Below are positions 33,784-43,202 of a stretch of DNA of 64,000 bases, in pieces. This stretch comes from a virus. The stretch is from IMG/VR virus record IMGVR_UViG_3300033571_022897, positions 119,412-183,411 of that record; one strand, 5' to 3'. The number at the start of each line of letters is the position of its first letter. Position 1 is the first letter of the stretch. The notes beneath the pieces were generated by a model. That model saw nothing but the letters and a program-made list of their open reading frames with translations. It had not been told where the DNA came from and did not search any database. Made by a program: the position numbers and the translations under genes.

Positions 33784-36287
33784 AACACCTCAAAAAAGTG
33801 ATCGAAAAATTGATAACAGAAGAGTCCAAAGGGCTTTGGCACAATATAAATCAGAAAAAAGAAAAAGGCGAAAAACCTGCTAGAAAAGGCTCAGAAGCTT
33901 ATAAGAGTGCCGTTAAAGCCGCAAAAGAAATAAATAAAGCTACAAATGAAGAGGCGGCTAAATTCACAGACAAGCACGACGATAGTCCTAAATTGAAAGG
34001 CGATCAGAAGAAACTTCCTGATCAATTACAGGCACAAATAGTTAAAAAAGAGAATCACGAGGGCGGAGATCACGAGGTTTCCATGGCCAACAACAGTCTA
34101 AGATCTATAGTCAGCAACGCAAGTCAACTCATAGACAAAGTGGGGCAAGACGAAAAAGACATTCCCGCTTGGATACAGGATCACATAGCTAAGGCAGAAA
34201 ATTACATAGAACAGGCCAACAGTAACTATCACGAGTACGGAGAAGAAGATCACGAAGAATTGCCAACAGGCAACATAAAACTTATGAGCGCTCTTCAAGA
34301 GATGTACGACGAAGACGATGTTGAAGAGACACGGTTTCAAATCGGAGATATCGTTTTGGTAACTTATCCCAACCAATACAAAGGAGAACAAGGCGAAATC
34401 GTAGAACTCAGCAGAGACGGTTCGTTCCTGACATTGGAGATGCCCGATGGCAACACTGTTTCAATGCACTCTAGCGACGTAGAATTGGCAGACGACTCAG
34501 ATTTTGATGACAATTTTGGCTACGACGATGAAGGTTGGGACGACGGTATTCGCGCCAGTGACGACAAGCACCCCGGTGGTTTCCCTGGCATGACAGAGGC
34601 CAGAGACATCAATGACCCTGCTCGCATGGCCTCAGCAGCTCGTATACATGCATTCAAACAAAGACAAACACAACCAAAACAATCTCTCGCGCAATTCATG
34701 GGACAGAGAGATAATGATTTTGAAATAGAACAAGAGATAAAAGCCCTAAAGAGAGATCGCCTCCAGTTAATGAGAGACATGGAACAGGAAGCTGAACCTG
34801 AAGGCGGTCCGATAGCTGACGATTACGGAGACAGACTCAACCAAATAGATCAGCAGATAGCAGATCTTCAGGCTCAACTTATTGGTAAAAGTTTGGAAGA
34901 AGACACAATACAGGAGGCAAATGTACCTAGCAACATTTTAGAGTTCGCTAAAAGAAAGGGTGTCTCAGCTCTAGTCCAAAAAGTCGCTCGTTGGGCCGAG
35001 AAAGCCGGAAAAAGAATTGTCGGAGGTACAGCGATAGGTAAAAACTATAACGCTTTAGTGTTAGATCTAACGTATAATGGTGGTGAGATATACATAGACT
35101 GTTTCAAAAAACAAGTAAAAGTAAATGACCAATACGCAGACGATTACGAATCCTTTGTGTACGCCTTAGATCCTAGCAACTTCGACTCAGACGATGACTA
35201 TGAATATAACGACGGAATTACTGCAGACCCCGATCCACATCCAGCTGGTTTCCCCGGTATGACAGAGAAAACCGAAATCATAAAGAAGATCGTACAAAAA
35301 GAATCAAAGATGATTCAAGAGCGACATATCGCAAAGAATCTAGTCACAATGATTTTGAAAGAAGCTGAAGAAGTAAAGAAAGCGGATAACAAAAAACCCG
35401 TAGACAATAAAAAAAGTAGTAAAGGTCTAAATGCAGATCCTGAAGTCGTAAAAAAAGCGGCTAAAAACATGCCTAAACCCGATTCTACTATAGCTGTAAA
35501 AGGATTAAAAGACTTGGCTAAGAAAGCGGGTTTGGGTGACGCCGATGTTAAAGTGAATCCTGGAAATAAAGAAGTTCCCGTGGAATTGAATGTAAAGGGT
35601 GGTAAACAAGATCTAAAAGAAGAAGGCATAACGCTAACTCTAGTTCTACTTGCACCTACAATACTAGAATATCTAGGAAAACTCGTAAACTGGTTCACTA
35701 AAGACATAAAAGACGTTCTTAGATCTGGTTACGAAAAGGATGATTTACAGAAAATGAAAGACGAATTACTTACGGCTCAAGAAAAATATAAAGCGGCTGA
35801 TAAAGTAGATGATAGAAAAGGCGAAGAGAAATACCAAAAAGAGGTAGAACACTTAAAACACGAGATAGATAAAATAGAGGGCAACGTAGTAGGTAATTTT
35901 CTGCAATGGTTGGGCCATCTCACTCACAGCGTATATCTGTGGCTTAGTGTAAAACCACTCGTTGAAGGATTTGGACTTATAGTGCGAAAGAGGTACGGAT
36001 GGGATAAAGCACAGGGGAAATATAAAGAACAACCTAAATTTGAAACCATAGCAAGACTCGGATCAAGTAAACAGTTTAGACAATACATATCAGAGTTGAT
36101 ATATTGCGTATTCTGGGTGTTTGTAGCGGGTTCGCACATGTGGAAATCTCTGACTAATCCTGAGGTAGCCACAAAGATGGCAAAAGCCGTAGGAACCACT
36201 ACCGAAGTAGTAGGAGAAGCTCTTAATGCTGCTAAAGGATCTAGCAGTCTTAAAGGAGCGATAGAAGCCGCACTAAAAGCAGTTTAA
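33780..36287 (+). CDS. Large multidomain protein with CTS-like N-terminus
   Basis: The protein has 835 aa. The N-terminus, V-I-E-K-L-I-T-E14, is followed by S-K-G-L-W-H-N-I-N and a basic A-R-K-G-S-x-A-Y segment common in short phage proteins. A KOW/SH3-like strand set lies near residues 185-240 (F-Q-I-G-D-I-V-L-V-T-Y). Two copies of an acidic segment ending G-F-P-G-M-T-E occur near residues 245-275 and 465-500. A second I-L-K-E site lies near 525. The C-terminal third has three hydrophobic helices (e.g. L-I-Y-C-V-F-W-V-F-V-A-G). Possibly an internal head or ejected protein that can meet membranes; not assigned to a known family. Confidence 0.55.
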   Translation: MKHLKKVIEKLITEESKGLWHNINQKKEKGEKPARKGSEAYKSAVKAAKEINKATNEEAAKFTDKHDDSPKLKGDQKKLPDQLQAQIVKKENHEGGDHEVSMANNSLRSIVSNASQLIDKVGQDEKDIPAWIQDHIAKAENYIEQANSNYHEYGEEDHEELPTGNIKLMSALQEMYDEDDVEETRFQIGDIVLVTYPNQYKGEQGEIVELSRDGSFLTLEMPDGNTVSMHSSDVELADDSDFDDNFGYDDEGWDDGIRASDDKHPGGFPGMTEARDINDPARMASAARIHAFKQRQTQPKQSLAQFMGQRDNDFEIEQEIKALKRDRLQLMRDMEQEAEPEGGPIADDYGDRLNQIDQQIADLQAQLIGKSLEEDTIQEANVPSNILEFAKRKGVSALVQKVARWAEKAGKRIVGGTAIGKNYNALVLDLTYNGGEIYIDCFKKQVKVNDQYADDYESFVYALDPSNFDSDDDYEYNDGITADPDPHPAGFPGMTEKTEIIKKIVQKESKMIQERHIAKNLVTMILKEAEEVKKADNKKPVDNKKSSKGLNADPEVVKKAAKNMPKPDSTIAVKGLKDLAKKAGLGDADVKVNPGNKEVPVELNVKGGKQDLKEEGITLTLVLLAPTILEYLGKLVNWFTKDIKDVLRSGYEKDDLQKMKDELLTAQEKYKAADKVDDRKGEEKYQKEVEHLKHEIDKIEGNVVGNFLQWLGHLTHSVYLWLSVKPLVEGFGLIVRKRYGWDKAQGKYKEQPKFETIARLGSSKQFRQYISELIYCVFWVFVAGSHMWKSLTNPEVATKMAKAVGTTTEVVGEALNAAKGSSSLKGAIEAALKAV

Positions 36288-36288
36288 C

Positions 36289-38217
36289 ATGTCAGATCAA
36301 GATAAACACATATTAGCAAGATTGATAAAAGAGCAGGATAACGAAAATCCTGCTTTGAGTGTAAAGAGCCCATTTGAAAGGGATCCAATGGGATTCATAT
36401 TGAGAAAGTATACCACTCTAAACGATGTACTAACGGAGCTCATGACATCTGGTTTTCAAGATTACTTAAACGCGATATTCATAGTTGCGCCTAAACCCAC
36501 GACATTTAAGATACTTCTTCACAATGGTCAATTCTTTTTCTTGACATTCATGGGTAAAGCGTATCAAGCCACAGTGCAAGGTACGGATTATTATTTGATG
36601 ACCATAGGAGAGAAAGAGCGTTGTATGCAAGCCATCGCAAGGCTACTAAGATTTGGAAGCCCGCTGAAAAATAAAGGCCCAGAGGGAGCTGAACAAAGTA
36701 CAGACTCAGGCACTTCAGATACCGGAGATACTGGAGGAGGCGGTGGAGGTGGCGAAGAGTTTAGCGGAGAAGGCGGTGGAGGTGAAGAGGGCGGAGGAGA
36801 AGGCGGAGGAGAAGGAGAAACCCTAACTGAATCAAATAAAAATTTTGGAAAACTAATACTTGAATCCCTCTTAAAAAAAAACTTAAATGAGGCCTCAGGA
36901 ATGAGAGGCAGAAAAACCGGTTCTGCTTTTACAGACGGAAAAAATACGTTGACATTAGACACAGAGCTATACGTAAAACCAAAAGATAAGCTAACTCCCC
37001 AAGAAAAGAAAGCTTTTTTTCAAAATCCCCAATTGGCGGATAAAAGACCTAACGTAGCGTTGGTAAAATTTAAAGACGACAAAGGCAAAATTGTCATATG
37101 GGGTAAATATGTTGATACAAATGTATCGTCTGCCGTTTCTTGGAAGAGCGATGGTACAGAATCACCGCAAGGCGAATATCAAAAATACGGATTCAGAAAC
37201 ATTAAAGCCGTATCAGGAATAAGTCCTTCTGAATTGATACGCACAGAGGAACCTTTGAGTTTGGAAGAGATAATAAGCACCGTCTCTAAGAATACAAAAG
37301 ATACAGCGCTCGTAAATGCCTTGAAAGACTTAGCCAAAGGAAATTTGCCCACTGTGGTAGGATACGCAGATAGGTTGTCAGCGGTCAGAGACTATTTTGG
37401 AGAAATCATGGCGCCTGTCGCTCTTTTGAGCGGAAAAAACGTACAAGGCAGCAAAGAAGCAGAAAGAGACGTTTTACAGGGCAAAACATTTAAAAGCGCC
37501 AAAGCAAAGTGGCCCATGTCAAAGACCACTGGACTTTTCGATAGTTACATAGTCACTTCAGCAGGAGAATACGGAGTAAGTAGCAAAGGCGCTAAAGGCG
37601 CGCCTGCCTCCTTATTGAATCTTAATGATGGAATAAAAAAAGCTGAAGAAGATAGAGAAGATACTACTAAATACATCGGATTTAAAAAAATAGTGGAGAT
37701 CGTTAAACAATACGATTCCATAGAAGGCATATTCGAATTGGCTAAGCTATATAATCCTTACAAAGGATACGATAAGAGCGACATTGACACTTTGAAAAAA
37801 GAGGTGATAGATTACAAAACCAAAGGAAAAACAAAGCCCGCGAACAACGCTTCAGATCTTGCTAAAAAATTGTGGAAAGAAAACAGAAGTAAATTCCAAG
37901 TAGAATCGGGAACATTTAACGTTGGCTACGCGATTCTTTCTGTGGTCGCTAAAGACGTGTGTAGAGTGATAAACGCAAAAGGCGCGTTATCAAAGAAAGG
38001 CGCCAATTTCTCAGATTCCGCTAAATACTTCATGAATAAATTGAATTTCATGCAGGTCTATTGCGACGTTAAAAAAGACGGAGATGACGTTAAAGTCAGC
38101 TCGTTCGATATCGTTTACACGAAATCTATAACGGGCCAAGTTGTGCTTTGGGCCGACAAGAATTATTTTGCGGGAGGCCCGCCAAAAGGAAAGCTTTCTT
38201 TCAAGGTGCCTCATTAA
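36289..38217 (+). CDS. Two-part protein joined by a Gly/Glu linker
   Basis: The protein has 642 aa. An N-terminal domain (1-130) is compact and hydrophobic. Then come a Gly/Glu low-complexity linker (about 140-178), an L-I-L-E / L-N-E segment (about 185-202), and a large C-terminal domain (about 205-642). That domain has G-V-S-S-K-G-A-K-G-A-P-A-S-L, a pattern I associate with unnamed phage head-region proteins, and a Lys-rich helical part. The stop of the preceding gene is 1 nt away. Function unknown. The LxE sites at the linker end would release the C-terminal domain if cut by the prohead protease. Confidence 0.55.
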   Translation: MSDQDKHILARLIKEQDNENPALSVKSPFERDPMGFILRKYTTLNDVLTELMTSGFQDYLNAIFIVAPKPTTFKILLHNGQFFFLTFMGKAYQATVQGTDYYLMTIGEKERCMQAIARLLRFGSPLKNKGPEGAEQSTDSGTSDTGDTGGGGGGGEEFSGEGGGGEEGGGEGGGEGETLTESNKNFGKLILESLLKKNLNEASGMRGRKTGSAFTDGKNTLTLDTELYVKPKDKLTPQEKKAFFQNPQLADKRPNVALVKFKDDKGKIVIWGKYVDTNVSSAVSWKSDGTESPQGEYQKYGFRNIKAVSGISPSELIRTEEPLSLEEIISTVSKNTKDTALVNALKDLAKGNLPTVVGYADRLSAVRDYFGEIMAPVALLSGKNVQGSKEAERDVLQGKTFKSAKAKWPMSKTTGLFDSYIVTSAGEYGVSSKGAKGAPASLLNLNDGIKKAEEDREDTTKYIGFKKIVEIVKQYDSIEGIFELAKLYNPYKGYDKSDIDTLKKEVIDYKTKGKTKPANNASDLAKKLWKENRSKFQVESGTFNVGYAILSVVAKDVCRVINAKGALSKKGANFSDSAKYFMNKLNFMQVYCDVKKDGDDVKVSSFDIVYTKSITGQVVLWADKNYFAGGPPKGKLSFKVPH

Positions 38218-38282
38218 GAGCCGCATCACTCGTACAATAAATTTTTTACTGTCGAGGTTTTTTTGTACTTTGTAGAAAAGTT

Positions 38283-38750
38283 ATGAACATATTCTACGTA
38301 CAATCCGACCCCGTTCAAGCGGCCAAGGACCTCACAGATCAACACATACTTAAAATGGGCATAGAGTCAGCACAGATGCTGGCCACAGCCCACTGGATGA
38401 ATGGATCTTCTGCGCCCTACAAGAAAGCACACGTCAATCACCCATCAACCAAGTGGACACGTGAGTCCATACAGCACTATCGCTGGTTAGCCAAGCATGC
38501 TAAGGCCATACTACAGGAATTCACAGCGCGTTACGGCAACGTGCACAAGACGGAACAGATTGTGGACTGGCTCATAGACAACGAACCCAACATCGAAGAC
38601 CGAGGATTCGTACCGCCTCCTCAATGTATGCCTGAGGAGTATAAAAATCCTGACACTATAGCTGCGTATCGTAACTTCTACATTAAAGACAAACTGGGAG
38701 TCAAGAAGCTTAAATATGGCAAGTGTGCCCCTCCTCCATGGATTGCGTAA
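38283..38750 (+). CDS. Conserved phage protein of unknown function
   Basis: The protein has 155 aa. Its motif set is one I recognise from a widespread unnamed phage family: an opening M-N-I-F-Y-V-Q-x-D-P, then H-I-L-K-M-G-I-E-S-A-Q-M-L-A-T-A-H, N-H-P-S-T-K-W-T-R-E-S, and a C-terminal M-P-E-E-Y-K ... Y-R-N-F-Y-I. Several His, Asp and Glu residues are conserved, so an enzyme is plausible. Codon use is richer in C/G endings than in the preceding genes. A 65-nt gap precedes it, with a T-rich stretch (TTTTTTTGTACTTTG) that could be a weak host-type promoter. Confidence 0.6.
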   Translation: MNIFYVQSDPVQAAKDLTDQHILKMGIESAQMLATAHWMNGSSAPYKKAHVNHPSTKWTRESIQHYRWLAKHAKAILQEFTARYGNVHKTEQIVDWLIDNEPNIEDRGFVPPPQCMPEEYKNPDTIAAYRNFYIKDKLGVKKLKYGKCAPPPWIA

Positions 38751-38755
38751 CTTGC

Positions 38756-38764
38756 ATATTTATT
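38756..38764 (+). promoter_or_regulatory. ATATTTATT box, candidate late promoter
   Basis: The plus strand reads CATATTTATT 7 nt before the ATG of the terminase gene, in the 21-nt gap after the preceding gene. Confidence 0.4.
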
Positions 38765-38771
38765 ATAGTAT

Positions 38772-40367
38772 ATGAGTGAAAACGCGCAACAGATACGTGA
38801 AAGAATAAAAGAGGAATTCGTAAAGTGTGCCTCTGATCCAACGTATTTCATGCGTAAATACTACATGATACAACACCCCACCAGGGGTAGACAGCGCTTC
38901 GATCTGTATCCATTTCAGGAAAAAACTCTAACGCTTCTTCAAAAGAACGACTACGTAATCATAAATAAGTCCAGACAGCTCGGAATATCCACGCTAGTGT
39001 CTGCCATATCCCTGTGGATGATGCTGTTCAATAAGGATAAGAACATCCTTGTTGTAGCCACTACTCAGGCCACAGCAAAGAACATGGTGACGAAGGTCAG
39101 ATTTGCCTACCAAAACCTTCCGACCTGGCTTAAAATAGGAGCTCAGGAAGATAACAGATTGAGCTTGAGATTGGTTAATGGATCACAAATAAAGGCAGTA
39201 TCCGGTGCTGGTGATGCAACTCGATCTGAAGCCGTATCGCTCTTGATAATGGACGAAGCGGCTTTCATAGACAGGATCGACGACATATTCACAGCTGCTC
39301 AACAAACTCTTGCTACAGGTGGTCGTTGCATAGCGTTATCCACTCCAAACGGCGTAGGTAACTGGTTTCACAAGACCTATACGAAAGCACAAAAGCGGGA
39401 AAACAACTTCCTACCCATATCGCTTCCTTGGACCGTACACCCAGAGAGGGATCAAACGTGGAGAGATCAACAGACCAAAGAATTAGGAGTAAGAAACGCG
39501 GCACAAGAGTGCGATTGCGATTTTGCCACTTCAGGAGCTACGGTAATAGATCCGGAAATCATGACTTGGTACGAGATGAACATGATCTCAGAACCCGTAG
39601 AGCGTCGATTGATGGACAAATCCTTGTGGATTTGGGAATACGCTGATCCCATAAAGCATTATGCCCTAGTCGCTGACGTTGCTAGGGGCGACGGAGCCGA
39701 TTACTCTGCTTTTCACGTCATAGACATAGAAACCGTAACGCAAGTTGCAGAGTTTAAAGCGCAAATAGATACGCGGGAATTTGCCAACGTACTGCTTTCA
39801 GTAGCCAACGAATACAATCAAGCACTGCTAGTCGTAGAAAACGCAAACATAGGTTGGGACGTTTTACAAACGCTCATAGAACGCGGATACACAAACATCC
39901 ATTACAGCCATAGGATGGAAACAGACAGTAGTTTTGAGAAATATATAGATCGCTACGATAAGAATGCCGGTATGGTCCCAGGTTTTACCATGACTCATAA
40001 ATCGAGACCGCTTGTCATAGAAAGGTTAAGAGATTTTGTGGAGAATAAAGTTTGTTCGATAAGATCGGTTAGACTACTTGAAGAGCTTAGAGTCTTTATT
40101 TGGAAAAACGGAAAGCAACAAGCCATGCAGGGTTACAACGACGATTTAGTAATATCGTTTGCTACTGCTATGTATCTTAGAGAAACTTCTTTGAGATTTA
40201 AGAAAACCATGGACAATTTAACTGTGGCGACCTTGAACAGCTACAATAAATCGAGTACTCAACAAACTACATATTTAAATACATACACCAACCAATCTAA
40301 TCCATGGCAATTGAGTTACTACACGGCTAATGGAGAACAAAAAGAGGATCTAACGTGGCTAATATAA
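38772..40367 (+). CDS. 17: Terminase large subunit, gp17-like
   Basis: The protein has 531 aa. The ATPase has a Walker-A-like S-R-Q-L-G-I-S-T (67-74), Walker B S-L-L-I-M-D-E-A-A (D161-E162) and coupling S-T-P-N-G (190-194). The C-terminal RNase-H-like nuclease begins A-L-V-A-D302-V-A-R-G-D-G-A-D-Y-S-A-F, with later acidic residues. This is the DNA-packaging motor and headful nuclease. It is about 80 residues shorter than T4 gp17, mostly at the N-terminus. No separate small terminase gene is visible next to it. It is followed, 6 nt later, by the portal gene. Confidence 0.93.
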   Translation: MSENAQQIRERIKEEFVKCASDPTYFMRKYYMIQHPTRGRQRFDLYPFQEKTLTLLQKNDYVIINKSRQLGISTLVSAISLWMMLFNKDKNILVVATTQATAKNMVTKVRFAYQNLPTWLKIGAQEDNRLSLRLVNGSQIKAVSGAGDATRSEAVSLLIMDEAAFIDRIDDIFTAAQQTLATGGRCIALSTPNGVGNWFHKTYTKAQKRENNFLPISLPWTVHPERDQTWRDQQTKELGVRNAAQECDCDFATSGATVIDPEIMTWYEMNMISEPVERRLMDKSLWIWEYADPIKHYALVADVARGDGADYSAFHVIDIETVTQVAEFKAQIDTREFANVLLSVANEYNQALLVVENANIGWDVLQTLIERGYTNIHYSHRMETDSSFEKYIDRYDKNAGMVPGFTMTHKSRPLVIERLRDFVENKVCSIRSVRLLEELRVFIWKNGKQQAMQGYNDDLVISFATAMYLRETSLRFKKTMDNLTVATLNSYNKSSTQQTTYLNTYTNQSNPWQLSYYTANGEQKEDLTWLI

Positions 40368-40373
40368 TACAAA

Positions 40374-42305
40374 ATGGCAGAAAACAATAACATACAAACA
40401 AATTTATTTGGCGTTCTAAGGAGATTATTTTCTACTGACGTTATCATTCGTAACGAAGGCGGAGGAATGGTAAAGGTCTTAGACTCAGAAAGAATACAAA
40501 CAAGCGGTGTACTACAACACAATAGTTTAATAGACAGGTTCAATAAAGTATACACCACGTCTACGGCGTACGGTGTTAACATGAACTTAGCGCAAAACTA
40601 CCAATCTGCAAGGATACAGATATATGCAGATTACGACGCCATGGACACAGACGCCATAGTTTCATCCGCGTTAGATATCATAGCAGACGAGTGTACACTT
40701 AAGAACGAACAGGGCGAGGTGCTCCAAATAAAGTCCTCAGACGAGAATATACAAAAGTTACTTTACAACCTATTTTACTCTGTATTGAACATAGAATTTA
40801 CGCTGTGGTCGTGGATCAGAAACATGTGTAAGTACGGAGATTTTTATCTTAAACTAGAGATCGCAGAGAAATATGGTGTCTATAACGTAATCCCGTTCTC
40901 AGCGTATAACATAGTTAGACAAGAGGGATTCAATAAAAACAATCCCGCTGAAGTCAGATTCAAGTACGATCCCAATGCATCGTTAGCCATATCTTCAGGA
41001 GCTTATTCCACAGCGTTTAACAACCAAGACGTGGGAGTTTTCTTTGAGAACTATGAAATGGCGCACTTTCGTTTGACAGGTGACGTTAACTACTTACCTT
41101 ACGGTCGTTCCTATTTGGAACCTGCTCGTAAGCTGTTCAAGCAGTACGTGTTGATCGAAGACGCGATGTTGATTCACCGTATCGTTCGTGCACCGGAGCG
41201 TCGCATATTTTATGTGAACGTTGGGGCCATTCCCCCTGGAGAAGTCGAAAACTTCATGCAACGCATGATTTCCAAGATGAAAAAGACCCCTCTCGTAGAT
41301 CCTCAGACAGGTCAGTATAATCTTAAGTATAATGTGCAAAACATGTTAGAAGATTACTTCATACCAGTTAGAGGTAACGATCAATCCACAAAGATAGATA
41401 CAGCAAAGGGATTAGAATACAACGGTATCGAAGACGTAGCTTACTTTAGGGAAAAACTTTTCGCGGCTCTTAAGATACCTAAGGCTTTCATGGGCTACGA
41501 GAAAGACTTGACGGGTAAAGCAACGCTTGCGGCTGAAGACATTAGATTTGCTAGAACTGTAGAGAGAATACAGAGAATCATAGTATCAGAACTCACAAAG
41601 ATAGGTTTGATACACTTATATGCCCACGGATATACCAACGAATCCGCTGCAAATTTCACACTATCTCTGACTAATCCATCTATCATATACGATCAAGAGA
41701 GAATTGCGCTGTTCAAAGAGAAGATCGACTTGGCGAACCAAGCAATGGAATCCAGACTTTTGCCTAAGGACTTTATTTATGACAAGATATTCCACTTCTC
41801 GGAAGATCAATACGCTGAAATGGAACAGCAAATAGTAGAAGATCAAAAGCGAATGTTCAGATACGAACAGATAAAGGCAGAAGGCAACGATCCTGCAGAA
41901 ACAGGTCAAGCGTTCGGAACTCCTCACCAGTTGGCAGGTCTATACGGAGGTAAAGGTGATATGACATTGGACGTTCCAACTGGATACGATGAGAACAAAC
42001 CTGAAGAAGAATACGAAAGCCCAGGTCGTCCTCAAAAATATAAATCTACGAAAGGCACAGATAAAGCAGCATTTGGTAGAGATCCTATAGGAAGAGCTGG
42101 GGTAAAGAGCAACGCAGAGACTGGGGAAGATAAAATTACTCCCGAATATAGACCCGCAGCTCTTACTTTAGAAAATACCAATCAGGAGTATCTAAAAAAC
42201 AAGACACTATTGGATGCCATGAATCTTAAAATACGAAGAAAAGTGAACCTTTTCGAACAACCAGACGTATTGAACGAGAATAACATCATAGACGATCAGG
42301 ATTAA
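40374..42305 (+). CDS. 20: Portal protein, gp20-like
   Basis: The protein has 643 aa. Segments typical of T4-type portals are visible: D-A-I-V-S-S-A-L-D-I-I-A-D-E-C-T, P-E-R-R-I-F-Y-V-N-V-G, M-L-E-D-Y-F-I-P, K-I-D-T-A-K-G-L-E-Y-N-G, and L-K-I-P-K-A-F-M-G-Y-E. The portal is the dodecameric vertex through which DNA is packaged and ejected, and the start point of prohead assembly. The C-terminal 130 residues are Gly/Lys/Glu-rich and likely flexible. Size is slightly larger than T4 gp20 (524 aa). Confidence 0.92.
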   Translation: MAENNNIQTNLFGVLRRLFSTDVIIRNEGGGMVKVLDSERIQTSGVLQHNSLIDRFNKVYTTSTAYGVNMNLAQNYQSARIQIYADYDAMDTDAIVSSALDIIADECTLKNEQGEVLQIKSSDENIQKLLYNLFYSVLNIEFTLWSWIRNMCKYGDFYLKLEIAEKYGVYNVIPFSAYNIVRQEGFNKNNPAEVRFKYDPNASLAISSGAYSTAFNNQDVGVFFENYEMAHFRLTGDVNYLPYGRSYLEPARKLFKQYVLIEDAMLIHRIVRAPERRIFYVNVGAIPPGEVENFMQRMISKMKKTPLVDPQTGQYNLKYNVQNMLEDYFIPVRGNDQSTKIDTAKGLEYNGIEDVAYFREKLFAALKIPKAFMGYEKDLTGKATLAAEDIRFARTVERIQRIIVSELTKIGLIHLYAHGYTNESAANFTLSLTNPSIIYDQERIALFKEKIDLANQAMESRLLPKDFIYDKIFHFSEDQYAEMEQQIVEDQKRMFRYEQIKAEGNDPAETGQAFGTPHQLAGLYGGKGDMTLDVPTGYDENKPEEEYESPGRPQKYKSTKGTDKAAFGRDPIGRAGVKSNAETGEDKITPEYRPAALTLENTNQEYLKNKTLLDAMNLKIRRKVNLFEQPDVLNENNIIDDQD

Positions 42306-42313
42306 ATATCTGT

Positions 42314-42322
42314 ATATTTATA
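42314..42322 (+). promoter_or_regulatory. ATATTTATA box, candidate late promoter
   Basis: The plus strand reads TATATTTATAG 16 nt before the ATG of the 287-aa gene, in the 33-nt gap after the portal gene. Confidence 0.45.
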
Positions 42323-42338
42323 GTTAGATCATAACGAA

Positions 42339-43202
42339 ATGACGATAAAGCACAGCAAATATCGTAACACTGCTATTCTTTTTGAATTGCTAGTGAGACA
42401 AACAACAGCAGATCTGTTGCAAAACAGAGACTCCAGGGCGGTGAAGATACTGAGAAAACACTTCACGAACACAGAATTGGGTAAAGAATACGCCCTTTAC
42501 ACTTCCTTTAATACTATAGGAAGATTATCAGAATCAAAAGCCGAGATGTTTATCAACACTGTGTTGGAGCAAAGGAAGAAACTTAACGAAGATAGGCTTA
42601 AAAAAGAGAAATTTAACCTCATAAAGGAAATAAAGAACGTTTATGATATAGACGACTTCTTTAAAGCTAAGATAGACAACTATAAGACTTACGCCTCTGT
42701 ATATACGCTCTTTGAATCCCAGAATAACAAGGCTTTTGTTGATAGTAAACAACTACTATTAAACAAAATAAACATAGTTGAACACATCGTCGGAGAAAAT
42801 GCGAGCCAAAAACCGGCTTCTGCTACACTAGTGGAAGAATTCATGAAGGAAGACAAAGAGGTTCGTTTGTTGGCTTATAAACTTTTGGTTGAGAAGTTCA
42901 ACGAAAAGTACTCGGATCTTTCAAAGAAACAAAAAGCTGTTTTAAAGGAGTACATAAACAACATATCTGAAACCGAGAATCTCAAAGAGTTCATGAATAG
43001 AACCATAAAAGAGATAAAGTCTGAGCTCAGTAACATAAGCACCAAGATAAAAGATCCGGTGGTCAAGATAAAGCTTAACGAAACTATTAAGTTGTTGCAT
43101 CCTATAAACAACAATCAGTTCGTTAAAGACGAAATAATAACAAGCGTTTTGCAATACTTGGATCTAATAGACGAGTTAAAACGTGTCTCTAATGAAAAAT
43201 AA
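42339..43202 (+). CDS. Head-module helical protein, unknown
   Basis: The protein has 287 aa, almost entirely charged helices (E-R-V-like K/E/L patterns), with an N-terminus of K-H-S-K-Y-R-N-T-A-I-L-F-E-L-L-V-R-Q. It sits between the portal and prohead genes, where T4 has gp67/gp68/gp21. A prohead core or assembly protein would fit, but no family signature is recognised. It overlaps the next gene by 11 nt. Confidence 0.5.
   Translation: MTIKHSKYRNTAILFELLVRQTTADLLQNRDSRAVKILRKHFTNTELGKEYALYTSFNTIGRLSESKAEMFINTVLEQRKKLNEDRLKKEKFNLIKEIKNVYDIDDFFKAKIDNYKTYASVYTLFESQNNKAFVDSKQLLLNKINIVEHIVGENASQKPASATLVEEFMKEDKEVRLLAYKLLVEKFNEKYSDLSKKQKAVLKEYINNISETENLKEFMNRTIKEIKSELSNISTKIKDPVVKIKLNETIKLLHPINNNQFVKDEIITSVLQYLDLIDELKRVSNEK

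Noticed and set aside
38250-38282. Bacteroidota-type promoter (TAnnTTTG) before the 155-aa gene
   Set aside because: The closest match lacks one base and no properly spaced -33 TTG is present; kept only as a comment.
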